A program made the position numbers and the translations under genes. From Bacteroidota bacterium (GTDB taxonomy: Bacteria > Bacteroidota > Bacteroidia > Chitinophagales > Chitinophagaceae), in contig JAEYRC010000152.1 of assembly GCA_023409675.1 (NCBI GenBank), forward strand, positions 1 to 8,953: a stretch of 8,953 nucleotides of DNA. The letters are read 5' to 3'. Below the pieces are notes generated by a model. It ran no database searches. It was not told the origin of the DNA and was given only the letters and a program-made list of their open reading frames with translations. Position 1 is the first letter of the stretch; every line of letters starts with the position of its first letter. This document shows, piece after piece, positions 1 through 6,900 of the stretch.

Positions 1-551
1 GGCCTGATGAGATGTATGTGATACTGCTCGATAACGGGCGCACCAATATCCTGGCTAATGAGAAAGCACGGGAAAGTCTGTATTGCATTCGCTGCGGAGC
101 CTGTCTTAATGCCTGCCCTGTCTATAAAAATATTGGTGGACATGCATATGAAACCACTTACAGCGGCCCTATTGGCGCGGTCATTACCCCGCATCTCCGG
201 GGTATGAAAAACTGGAATCACCTCAGCTATGCATCTTCATTGTGTGGAAACTGTACGGAGGTATGTCCTGTCCGGATCAATCTGCACGAATTATTACTGG
301 AAAACCGCAAGGAAAGTGTTGAGGAGGGAAATGCAGGTTTTGCCGAAAAGATAGCCTGGAAAGCATGGAAGAAGGCCAGTCTTAACCGGAAGACCATGAA
401 CATGGGAAACCGCAAGCTGAAAAACTGGATGGTCAATAAGTTATTCAAGGGTTGGACAGCACATCGGGCTGATCTCGATTTCTCCGCGAAAACGTTCAAT
501 CAATTGTATTCCGAACAAAAAGCTTCTTCAGCGGGCAGCAATTCCGAATAG
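1..551 (+). CDS. lutB: LutB, iron-sulfur subunit of L-lactate utilisation (3' part only)
   Basis: This is the C-terminal part of LutB; the reading frame is already open at the left edge, with the first full codon at base 3, so the Met at base 12 is internal. LutB belongs to the LutABC complex, which oxidises L-lactate to pyruvate in the cytoplasm. Two iron-sulfur cysteine clusters are visible. The first is CIRCGACLNACP (CxxCxxCxxxCP, bases 84-119) and the second is CGNCTEVCP (bases 243-269), joined by the family segment GGHAYETTY and GPIGAV. A basic, helical C-terminal tail of about 80 residues follows, as expected of the DUF3390 region. About 183 codons are present; family members are usually 450-480 residues, so more than half lies outside the window. 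No lutC follows, because the next gene is convergent purH. Other ferredoxin-type dehydrogenase subunits are possible but fit less well. Confidence 0.9.
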   Translation, partial: PDEMYVILLDNGRTNILANEKARESLYCIRCGACLNACPVYKNIGGHAYETTYSGPIGAVITPHLRGMKNWNHLSYASSLCGNCTEVCPVRINLHELLLENRKESVEEGNAGFAEKIAWKAWKKASLNRKTMNMGNRKLKNWMVNKLFKGWTAHRADLDFSAKTFNQLYSEQKASSAGSNSE

Positions 552-680
552 GCTCAGTTTAAAGCTGGAAAAGATGCTGATGCCTATTCTTCAAATGGTG
601 GATCGATCTGTTATTCATTGATTCGATGATCGCAGTTGTTCGGTTAACTAAATTGAGCATTACCGCTAGGTATACTTTCA

Positions 681-2192
681 TCAATGCCGGAAGTGCCGGC
701 GGCCGGTGATCACCATAACCAGGTCATGTTGCTTGCAGTATTCTATAGAGTCTTTATCGCGGATCGACCCACCCGGTTGGATAAACGCTTTTATTCCGGC
801 ATTATGGCCCAGTTTCACGCAATCGTCGAATGGGAAGAAGGCATCTGATGCCATTACTGCGCCATCCAGATCAAAATTAAATTGACGGGCTTTTTCCACC
901 GCATGCCGCAGAGAATCGATCCTGGAGGTTTGTCCGCAGCCTTTGCCCACAAGTTGTTTATGCTTCACCAGCGCGATCGCATTGGATTTGAGGTGTTTGC
1001 ACAGGATATTCGCGAATTCGAGGTCTGCCTTTTCAGTTGCCGATGATGATCTGGTGCTGGTTTCTTCCCAACGTTCTGTATTCCCTTCATCGGTATCCTG
1101 CATCAGTGTGCCATTGAGTACACTTTTATACATTAGTTTACCGGAAAGCGCTTCAGCGTTGCATTGCAGCAGTATCCGGTTTTTCTTCGAAGTGAGTACC
1201 TGCATGGCAGGGCCATCGAAAGCAGGCGCTATCAGGACTTCAAAGAAAATTTCATTGATGGCTTCCGCGGTTTGTTTGTCGATGGGCGCGTTGCAAACCA
1301 GTACTCCGCCGAATGCCGATTCGGGATCACCGGCCAGGGCAGCTTCCCAGGCTTCGTGTACCGAAGGGCGGGAGGCCGCTCCACACACATTGGTATGTTT
1401 GATCACCGCGAAAGTGAGTTCGTTGAACTCTTTAATCAGTTGTATGGCGGCATCGATATCTACCAGGTTATTATAGGAGATTTCTTTTCCATGCAACTGC
1501 GTGAAAATTTTTGCTGTATCGCCATAAAAGAACGCCTGCTGATGCGGATTTTCGCCATAGCGCAACGGCGTTTTTTTGCCGCCGGTAAGCGATTGTATAG
1601 GCTTAGCGGGATTGAAATAATTGGATATCGCAATATCATAGGCTGCACAGATTTCGAAAGCTTTTGCAGCGAGTTCTCTTCTGTTTTCTAGAGTGGTCGA
1701 ACCATTATTGGTGGTGATCAGTTGTTCAATTGCCGCATACTGATCTGTAGAAGCTACGATAGCCACATCCTGATAATTTTTTGCTGCTGCCCGGATGAGC
1801 GATACCCCGCCAATATCAATTTTTTCAATAATAGCGGATTCTTCAGTGGTGCGTGCAAGTGTTTCTTCAAAAGGATAAAGGTCAACGATCACCAGATCGA
1901 AAGCGGGTATTTTATATTCCTGCATTTCGCTGATGTCGGTATCATTTGATCGACGGCCCAATATTCCTCCGAAGATCGCGGGATGCAGGGTTTTAACTCG
2001 TCCTCCCAATATAGATGGATATCCGGTGAGGGATTCCACAGGGGTAACCGGAATATTCAATTGCTCAATAAACTTCTGGGTGCCGCCTGTTGAATATATG
2101 CTAACGCCAAGAGCATGAAGTTGTTTAACAATGGTGTCAAGGCCATCTTTATAAAATACAGATATCAGGGCAGACTGAATTTTTTTGGTCAT
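681..2192 (-). CDS. purH: PurH, bifunctional AICAR transformylase / IMP cyclohydrolase
   Basis: PurH carries out the last two steps of de novo IMP synthesis in the cytoplasm: formylation of AICAR by 10-formyltetrahydrofolate, then ring closure. The N-terminal cyclohydrolase (MGS-like) domain shows STGGT at residues 34-38 and GGRVKTLHP at 63-71. The transformylase domain shows LRYGENPHQ (210-218), the catalytic Lys-His pair in IKHTNVCG (264-271), GKGCGQTSR (416-424), ASDAFFPF (448-455) and the family C-terminus GRRHFRH (497-503). The 503-residue length is normal for the family and no key motif is missing. I chose the ATG at 2192 because TKKIQSALISVFYKDGL is the usual start of Bacteroidota PurH. 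The frame stays open upstream to a TTG at 2264, but those 24 residues resemble nothing in the family. The gene lies 68 bp downstream of comEC on the same strand, so co-transcription is possible. No purine-regulator site was recognised. Confidence 0.97.
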   Translation of the reverse strand: MTKKIQSALISVFYKDGLDTIVKQLHALGVSIYSTGGTQKFIEQLNIPVTPVESLTGYPSILGGRVKTLHPAIFGGILGRRSNDTDISEMQEYKIPAFDLVIVDLYPFEETLARTTEESAIIEKIDIGGVSLIRAAAKNYQDVAIVASTDQYAAIEQLITTNNGSTTLENRRELAAKAFEICAAYDIAISNYFNPAKPIQSLTGGKKTPLRYGENPHQQAFFYGDTAKIFTQLHGKEISYNNLVDIDAAIQLIKEFNELTFAVIKHTNVCGAASRPSVHEAWEAALAGDPESAFGGVLVCNAPIDKQTAEAINEIFFEVLIAPAFDGPAMQVLTSKKNRILLQCNAEALSGKLMYKSVLNGTLMQDTDEGNTERWEETSTRSSSATEKADLEFANILCKHLKSNAIALVKHKQLVGKGCGQTSRIDSLRHAVEKARQFNFDLDGAVMASDAFFPFDDCVKLGHNAGIKAFIQPGGSIRDKDSIEYCKQHDLVMVITGRRHFRH

Positions 2193-2260
2193 ATTGAGGG
2201 ATGTTAATGAGTCGGCAGCAAAAGGAGCGGCAAAAGTAGCAGATTCTGACGGAATTATCT

Positions 2261-4348
2261 TCAATACGACTTAACAAATGCTCCTTCGATCGCCATATCA
2301 TGAATCTTAACCGGAAGCTTTTCCAAAGCCTGTCTCCATTGACAAACAGTTTTTCGCGAATTGGTAGCATCAAGAATCACCAGTTGCGGGGCAGCGTTTA
2401 AAAGCACTGTTTCTGCTGAAATTTTCGGGTTTCCGCTGATGATGAGAATATTTGCCTTACCGGAAAAGTAATGCTGCGCGGATGTGGAATTGAACCATAT
2501 GATGGTGTCTTCGTTCATTTTAAATGATGTGATGGATTCAGGTATCAACGGATTAAATTGAACTGATTTGATATGGTACCTCACCCGTGCAGGCCGGATA
2601 TTAAATAAGTAGGCATCAGGTCTTTCTTCCGGTTTCTGCCCTGCTATAGCATATACTCCACGACCGGTAATAAGGTCTGCAGCTGAAAAATCTTTACTGT
2701 TATATACAATTAGACGTTGTTGTCGGGATGCCATATAAACCAGGCTCTGCCTATAGCCCAGCAGCACAATGAAACAGAGGGCAGCGAACAAAAGATGCTT
2801 TTTGCGACGTACACGCAGAGCCTGAACGATCAATAGCAGCATGCTATAGGAAAACAATACTTCGATAAGATCAATGCGAATGCCGGTCACCAGGGCACCC
2901 GGCACCTGTTCCGACCATTCCACAAAATTGTTCATCAGCTCAATAAGTTTTCCGGTAACAATTCCTGCTATTGATGCAAGCATTGGGATGGGGGTTAGCA
3001 CAAGCAATAAAATTTCCGCCAGGAGGATTAAGCTTGAAAGCGGTACCACCAGTATATTGGTGATCATAAAATATACCGGAAACTGTTGAAAATAGAAGAA
3101 GGTGATCGGCAGGGTGAGCAGGGTTGCCGCGACTGTAACAGCATTCATTTTCCATAGCTCATCCAGCAGGGGGTTCTTCAGGTAAAGAATCTGATATACC
3201 GGTTTCGATAAGACGATCAACCCTAACACAGCGGCATACGACAGTTGAAAGCCGGGATCCCATACCCAGGCGGGCTCAATGCATAACAGGAGAAAAGCGC
3301 ATGCGGCCAGTGAGTTCACGGAAGGCGGCCGTCTTTTGATCCAGTCGCCCATTACAATAAAGCTGAACATGACCGCAGATCGTAATACAGATGGAGATGC
3401 CCCTGCCAGTCCGCTGAAAATCCATAATCCCGCAATGATCAAAACGCCCTGCACCACCTTATGCTTCCAGGGCAGCAGCCTGCAAGCCCGGCTGAGGAGG
3501 AGGTAAATGAGGCCGAGGTGCAGACCTGATATAGCTATTACATGCACCACGCCCGTATTGCTGTACGACTGCAGGAGGTCCTTATCAAGATCTTCCTTGT
3601 ATCCTATTAGCAAGGCTTCTGCAAGACCCTGTTCTCTTTTTCCCGGTATGAGTTGCTTCAGTTTATGTACAATTTTTTCCCGGGAGCTGATTAAAAAAGT
3701 CTTCCAGAAGTGAGTATAACCCGAATCAATAACCGTAATCTGTTCAGCATTGATATACGACTGAAAATGTATTCCCTGCAATGAACAATATGCTGCATAA
3801 TCGAAACTTCCGGGGTTGCCGGAAGAACGAATGGCCTGTAAGGCTGCAGTGCTTAGCAGGCGGTCGCCATAACGCAATCGAAGAAAGGCGCTATCCTTTG
3901 GAAAATATACGAGAATGCGACCCCTGGCTGCAATAATGGTATCGGATCGGATAATTGCATTTACGCTAACAACAGCTTTGTAAGAGCGCGGTTTATGCTG
4001 GAGCGGTTCTTCGATCGTAAGTACATAGCTGTTATGCTCCTGTATAGTATGGCCAAACCATGATGGATCATTCTGTGGTCGTGAACCCGAGAATAAGCAT
4101 ATACCTGAAAGAAAGAAGAGGCCACTTATGAGAAGTCCCGGAACCCATTTCAGGCGAAATTGCAGTGGAAGCGATAAATAGCGATAGAACATAATGCAAA
4201 GCATTAACACGGCTATTATAAGCAGCAGAAAATGCCTTGAAACCGGAAGGAAAAGGTAATACCTTGAGAAAATTATCCCTGCTACAAGTGGAATGAGTAA
4301 CCGTAAAAACGGGGCTTCTTTCCACATCGGCAGGTAATAGCTGGCCAT
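2261..4348 (-). CDS. comEC: ComEC/Rec2-type DNA-uptake membrane channel
   Basis: This polytopic inner-membrane protein of 695 residues resembles ComEC, the channel that passes single-stranded DNA into the cytoplasm during natural transformation. The N-terminus has three hydrophobic segments (about 15-35, 38-58 and 68-87). A DUF4131/OB-fold-like periplasmic part follows (about 105-205), including SGNPGSFDYAAYCSLQGIHF. The Competence domain carries AISGLHLG (272-279), RSAVMFS (323-329) and DPGFQLSYAAV (364-374), with further membrane segments to about residue 535. The remaining 155 residues end in LVILDATNSRKTVCQW and GAFVKSY. They look like the reduced C-terminus typical of Bacteroidota ComEC and lack the HxHxDH metal motif of the beta-lactamase-like domain. 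The start at 4348 is the first ATG; Met8, just before WKEAPFLRLL, is an alternative. Its stop lies 68 bp before the purH start. Whether the cell is transformable cannot be told from this gene alone. Confidence 0.93.
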   Translation of the reverse strand: MASYYLPMWKEAPFLRLLIPLVAGIIFSRYYLFLPVSRHFLLLIIAVLMLCIMFYRYLSLPLQFRLKWVPGLLISGLFFLSGICLFSGSRPQNDPSWFGHTIQEHNSYVLTIEEPLQHKPRSYKAVVSVNAIIRSDTIIAARGRILVYFPKDSAFLRLRYGDRLLSTAALQAIRSSGNPGSFDYAAYCSLQGIHFQSYINAEQITVIDSGYTHFWKTFLISSREKIVHKLKQLIPGKREQGLAEALLIGYKEDLDKDLLQSYSNTGVVHVIAISGLHLGLIYLLLSRACRLLPWKHKVVQGVLIIAGLWIFSGLAGASPSVLRSAVMFSFIVMGDWIKRRPPSVNSLAACAFLLLCIEPAWVWDPGFQLSYAAVLGLIVLSKPVYQILYLKNPLLDELWKMNAVTVAATLLTLPITFFYFQQFPVYFMITNILVVPLSSLILLAEILLLVLTPIPMLASIAGIVTGKLIELMNNFVEWSEQVPGALVTGIRIDLIEVLFSYSMLLLIVQALRVRRKKHLLFAALCFIVLLGYRQSLVYMASRQQRLIVYNSKDFSAADLITGRGVYAIAGQKPEERPDAYLFNIRPARVRYHIKSVQFNPLIPESITSFKMNEDTIIWFNSTSAQHYFSGKANILIISGNPKISAETVLLNAAPQLVILDATNSRKTVCQWRQALEKLPVKIHDMAIEGAFVKSY

Positions 4349-4444
4349 GCAGAAAGATAGGGATAGATGGATGGGTTATCAGGGGCAGATAACTGTATAG
4401 GAAGAAGAAAATAACCAGGGTTTTGCGGGATTTTACGCGGGAGA

Positions 4445-4668
4445 AAGCTGTTAATACAGGGCGTCATTGCGAGGACTCTGCCCGAAGCAATCCAGTACGG
4501 TTATTTTTTCCATCTTTCATCGCAGAATTGATTTGTGGCTTCGCCTCCGGCTCGCCATGACGAAACAACCTGGATTGCTTCGCCTCCGGCTCGCAATGAC
4601 GAACAACCTGGATTGCTTCGCCTTCGGCGCGCAATGATGAACAGCAAGCAGGCTTCCCTATATTACTC
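4445..4668. repeat. Array unit 1 (one A, three B)
   Basis: Unit 1 opens with AAGCTGTTAATACAGGG, then one A element, a spacer containing CGCAGAATTGATTTGTGG, three B elements and a tail from AACAGC (4640) to TATTACTC. The first B lacks ATTG of GGATTG, a 4-bp deletion compared with the matching B in units 2 and 3. Confidence 0.85.
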
Positions 4669-4858
4669 AAGCTGTTATTGTCAGGGTGTCATTGCGAGGG
4701 CTCTGCCCTAAGCAATCCAGTACGGTTAATTCTTCGATCTTTCATGGCAGAATTGATTTGTGGATTGCTTCGCCTTCGGCTCGCCATGACGAACAACCTG
4801 GATTGCTTCGCCTTCGGCTCGCAATGACGAACAGCAAGCAGGCCTCCCTATATTACTC
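4669..4858. repeat. Array unit 2 (one A, two B)
   Basis: Unit 2 has the same order as unit 1: AAGCTGTTATTG lead, A element, GCAGAATTGATTTGTGG spacer, B elements, then the AACAGCAAGCAGG tail. It is the shortest of the three, with only two B elements. Its tail differs from that of unit 1 by one base (GGCCTCCC against GGCTTCCC). Confidence 0.85.
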
Positions 4859-5113
4859 AAGCTGTTATTGTAAGGGCGTCATTGGGAGAGCTCTGCCCGA
4901 AGCAATCCAGTATGGATATTACTTCTATCTTTCATCGCAGAATTGATTTGTGGATTGCTTCGCCTCCGGCTCGCTATGACGAACAACCATGGACTGCTTC
5001 GCCTTCAGCTTGCAATGACGAACAACCTGGATTGCTTCGCCTCCGGGTCGCAATGACGAAACAGCCTGGATTGCTTCGTCTCCGGCTCGCCATGACGAAC
5101 AGCTAGGGCTGTC
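4859..5113. repeat. Array unit 3 (one A, four B)
   Basis: Unit 3 has the same lead, A element and spacer, but four B elements. Its tail is shortened: AACAGC (5098-5103) is joined to GCTGTC (5108-5113) by only TAGG. In units 1 and 2 about 25 bp separate AACAGC from the next GCTGTT. This makes a tight hairpin at the outer end of the array. Confidence 0.82.
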
Positions 5114-5174
5114 AATTCCTGACAAATTCCAGGCAAAAATTCAGGAAGTTACCTGCTAAAAATAATTTGTTACA

Positions 5175-5726
5175 TTATCGTTTGATCGTTACCGGTGTAC
5201 CCACGATGAGGTAGGGTTCGATGGCATCAAGATCGCTGTTTTTCATAGAGATGCAACCGTTGGTCCAGTTGGTGTAATCATCCACCACAATATTATCGTT
5301 GGGCCAGGTTCCATGTATGCCGATCCCTCCGCCAATTCGTGCACTTTTAGCAATCAGGCCGCGGGCTTTTCGGCTGTTGAATTTTTCCCAGCTTTGCTGA
5401 TTCGGGTAATCGATGAGCAGCATTTTATTCCACTTATGGTTCGATCTCTTACTGATGATTTTAAACGTTCCTTCCGGCGTGCGCTTATCGCCTTCCATAT
5501 ATTTATCTTCAAGGTTCTTGCTTCCAAATACGACGGGATAGGTTGCGTACCAGCCCAGGTCGTCATATACCTTCAGTTCATAGTCAGACTTATCCACAAT
5601 GATATAAACGTTTCCGGAAGGACCTTCTGCCCGGGAGTTTTTCTTAACGGTGCGAATGTCTGTACCGCTGAACGAGAGCAATGCTATCATGCACAGCAAT
5701 AGCAGCGGAGAGATCCCTGTTTTCAT
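5175..5726 (-). CDS. Secreted L,D-transpeptidase (YkuD fold)
   Basis: The protein is 183 residues with a signal peptide (Lys2, then a hydrophobic stretch to about residue 19) and no lipobox, so it is probably periplasmic. The YkuD catalytic domain begins near residue 37 (GNVYIIVDKSDYELKVYDD). It shows the substrate-loop motif GDKRTPEGTF (79-88), IGIHGTWP (135-142) and the nucleophile motif TNGCISMKN (155-163) with Cys158. The family consensus is HGT ... S/T-H-G-C-h; here the His before Gly-Cys is Asn156, a variation I recall from other Bacteroidota members. Such enzymes cross-link peptidoglycan stems through 3-3 bonds, attach proteins to the wall or reverse such links; which one applies here cannot be told. 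The ATG at 5726 follows an A7 tract (5733-5739 on the plus strand). The gene stands alone, with the repeat array beginning 61 bp past its stop. Confidence 0.9.
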   Translation of the reverse strand: MKTGISPLLLLCMIALLSFSGTDIRTVKKNSRAEGPSGNVYIIVDKSDYELKVYDDLGWYATYPVVFGSKNLEDKYMEGDKRTPEGTFKIISKRSNHKWNKMLLIDYPNQQSWEKFNSRKARGLIAKSARIGGGIGIHGTWPNDNIVVDDYTNWTNGCISMKNSDLDAIEPYLIVGTPVTIKR

Positions 5727-5990
5727 AATACCTTTTTTTGATGTGGTATAGACCTTTCAATACGGTGTGGGTTTACAGGTTCGGACGGGTTATGGGGTGA
5801 AGATAATATGTTGAACGGGTGTAGCCGGGGAATATTGCAGGTATAACGAAAGATTAAGAAATATTTTAAGGATGATGATGGGGTGATGATGGAGAGAATT
5901 TCCTGCACTGGATAGTAAATAAGTTCAGAAAGTTTAAAGGGCAGATTTCCGAAACTGAATACAGTTATATGTTTAAGCGGATGTAAAAAA
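5727..5990. other. Gene-free spacer upstream of the L,D-transpeptidase gene
   Basis: I see no gene here. A 61-codon minus-strand frame (5723-5908) overlaps the transpeptidase start, has no family features and is probably chance. A small GATGATGATG / GTGATGATGG direct repeat lies at 5871-5892. No convincing TAnnTTTG promoter element could be found on the minus strand, although the promoter of the transpeptidase gene should lie here. Confidence 0.6.
5733..5739 (-). promoter_or_regulatory. A-rich translation leader of the transpeptidase gene
   Basis: On the minus strand the start codon is preceded by AAAAAAAGGTATT. The A7 tract, rather than a full Shine-Dalgarno site, fits Bacteroidota initiation regions, although AAGG could pair weakly with 16S rRNA. 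Confidence 0.4.
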
Positions 5991-6018
5991 AATCCCCCTG
6001 AAATCTGTCAGGAGGATT
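5991..6018 (-). terminator. Intrinsic terminator of the sigma/anti-sigma/barrel operon
   Basis: The 11-bp arms 5991-6001 and 6008-6018 enclose a 6-base loop. Read on the minus strand the stem is AATCCTCCTGA ... TCAGGGGGATT, fully paired with one G-U, and it runs into a T8 tract. It begins 22 bp past the stop of the beta-barrel gene. On the plus strand the stem has one C-A mismatch and a shorter T run, so termination in that direction should be weaker. Confidence 0.9.
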
Positions 6019-6040
6019 TTTCTATACTTGTTATGGATTA

Positions 6041-6874
6041 TTACCAACTGCTAAGCCGTATACCAATGTTATATGGGGTGTGGTCGAGTGAATTTTTATA
6101 CATTGACTCAGTAGCAAGTGATCCATAGAGCCTGACCGGACCGAGACCAATTTCGCCGATATAGGAAAGCTTCCATGGGTTAAGGTCATAGTTGCCATAT
6201 TCCTTTCTTTTTCCGGTTTCACCGCTGACAGTTTTCTGGCGTGATGCATACAGGTATCCTGCGCTGGCGCCCACACTCAGGTTAAATCCTTTGCGACGAT
6301 CCGGAGTGAAATTGAAGTTGAGCATCATGGGAACGGTGATATAGTCAGCGGCAAATTTATTTTTGCTGTATTCTTTTGTATCCATGATCACCAGTGGATT
6401 TCTGCCGCCTGGATATTTGATGTTTTCGGAATAACTGTAGTTATTCAATTCAATACCCAGTCCATATTTCAAGTTCACCACGTGTTTAACGATATTAACT
6501 TTCTGCATAAATGCCCAAATATTCACATTGATAGATTTGCCATTACGCAGGTTGAACCAGTCTTCGTTTGCACCTGCGGGTAATATACCCATGCCGATCA
6601 TATCGGAATAGCTTGTCTGATCTTTAAACTGGCTGATGCCCACATCTACGATCCACCAGTTTGTGGAAACATTTGATTTTTTAACTTTTTTCTTCACGGT
6701 TGCAGATTCCTGATCGTGTTTCTTATCCTGGTCATCTTTATCATTCTTATTACGGATGATGATCATGGAGCCGACGCGGATGGTGTCGCTTTTCTTTGTT
6801 TCAGTTGAATCTGTTTGAGCAAGAGTGGTCAGGGCAATACAGATTCCGGTCAGGAGTAGAGTTATCCATTTCAT
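6041..6874 (-). CDS. Outer-membrane beta-barrel protein, function unknown
   Basis: This 277-residue exported protein begins with a signal peptide (MKWITLLLTGICIALTTLA, cleavage probably near residues 19-20). A highly charged linker (about 41-66, rich in Lys and Asp) follows. From about residue 72 there are alternating-hydrophobicity strands with aromatic girdle residues, for example VVNLKYGLGIELNNYSY (132-148), GFNLSVGASAGYLYAS (196-211) and NIGIRLSSW (269-277). The terminal Trp fits the outer-membrane insertion signal. The pattern matches the Bacteroidota outer-membrane beta-barrel families (PF13568 type), most likely with 8-10 strands. The gene is third in the sigma/anti-sigma unit, 26 bp after the anti-sigma-like gene, and is followed by the terminator. 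It may be a target or a signal-sensing partner of the sigma system, but nothing in the sequence shows which. No transporter plug or enzyme motif is present. Confidence 0.82.
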   Translation of the reverse strand: MKWITLLLTGICIALTTLAQTDSTETKKSDTIRVGSMIIIRNKNDKDDQDKKHDQESATVKKKVKKSNVSTNWWIVDVGISQFKDQTSYSDMIGMGILPAGANEDWFNLRNGKSINVNIWAFMQKVNIVKHVVNLKYGLGIELNNYSYSENIKYPGGRNPLVIMDTKEYSKNKFAADYITVPMMLNFNFTPDRRKGFNLSVGASAGYLYASRQKTVSGETGKRKEYGNYDLNPWKLSYIGEIGLGPVRLYGSLATESMYKNSLDHTPYNIGIRLSSW

Positions 6875-6876
6875 GG

Positions 6877-6886
6877 TAATTTTTTT
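6877..6886 (-). promoter_or_regulatory. A-rich translation leader of the barrel gene
   Basis: The minus strand reads AAAAAAATTACC before the ATG at 6874. The 10-mer AAAAAAATTA is identical to the one at the start of the next gene upstream, which supports both start choices. Confidence 0.4.
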
Positions 6887-6900
6887 AATAAATTGTTGTG

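Larger units (their letters stand above)
4445..5113. repeat. Composite array of inverted, hairpin-forming intergenic repeats
   Basis: This stretch fills most of the 826-bp gap between the 5' end of comEC and the 3' end of the L,D-transpeptidase gene. It contains 12 copies of one repeat type in two orientations. Three A elements read CGTCATTGCGAG ... GAAGCAATCC (4462-4493, 4687-4718, 4877-4908; copies 2 and 3 have small changes). Nine B elements are the reverse complement at both ends but have a different core, reading GGATTGCTTCG ... CTCGCAATGACG. They lie at 4537-4562, 4572-4601, 4610-4639, 4762-4791, 4800-4829, 4952-4981, 4991-5020, 5029-5058 and 5068-5097, mostly 38 bp apart. Each B is itself an imperfect palindrome (ATTGC/GCAAT around GCC/GGC). 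The ORFs crossing the array on both strands are repeat artefacts with sequences like HCEPEAKQS. The class resembles dispersed palindromic repeats common in Bacteroidota genomes (family knowledge; not searched here). Confidence 0.93.

Noticed and set aside
943..1691. Two overlapping plus-strand ORFs of 175-177 codons inside purH
   Set aside because: They are antisense to a complete, motif-rich purH and show no recognisable protein features.
4462..5097. CRISPR array
   Set aside because: Repeats are regular at 38 bp, but the segments between B elements are only about 8 bp, nearly constant (AACAACCT) and not unique spacers; no cas gene is present.
4686..5106. Small hypothetical proteins in the repeat region
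   Set aside because: Their sequences are translations of the repeat elements themselves, in several frames and on both strands.
5116..5147. Terminator hairpin after the L,D-transpeptidase gene
   Set aside because: TTCCTGA and TCAGGAA can pair over 7 bp, but the loop is 18 bases and no T run follows on the minus strand.
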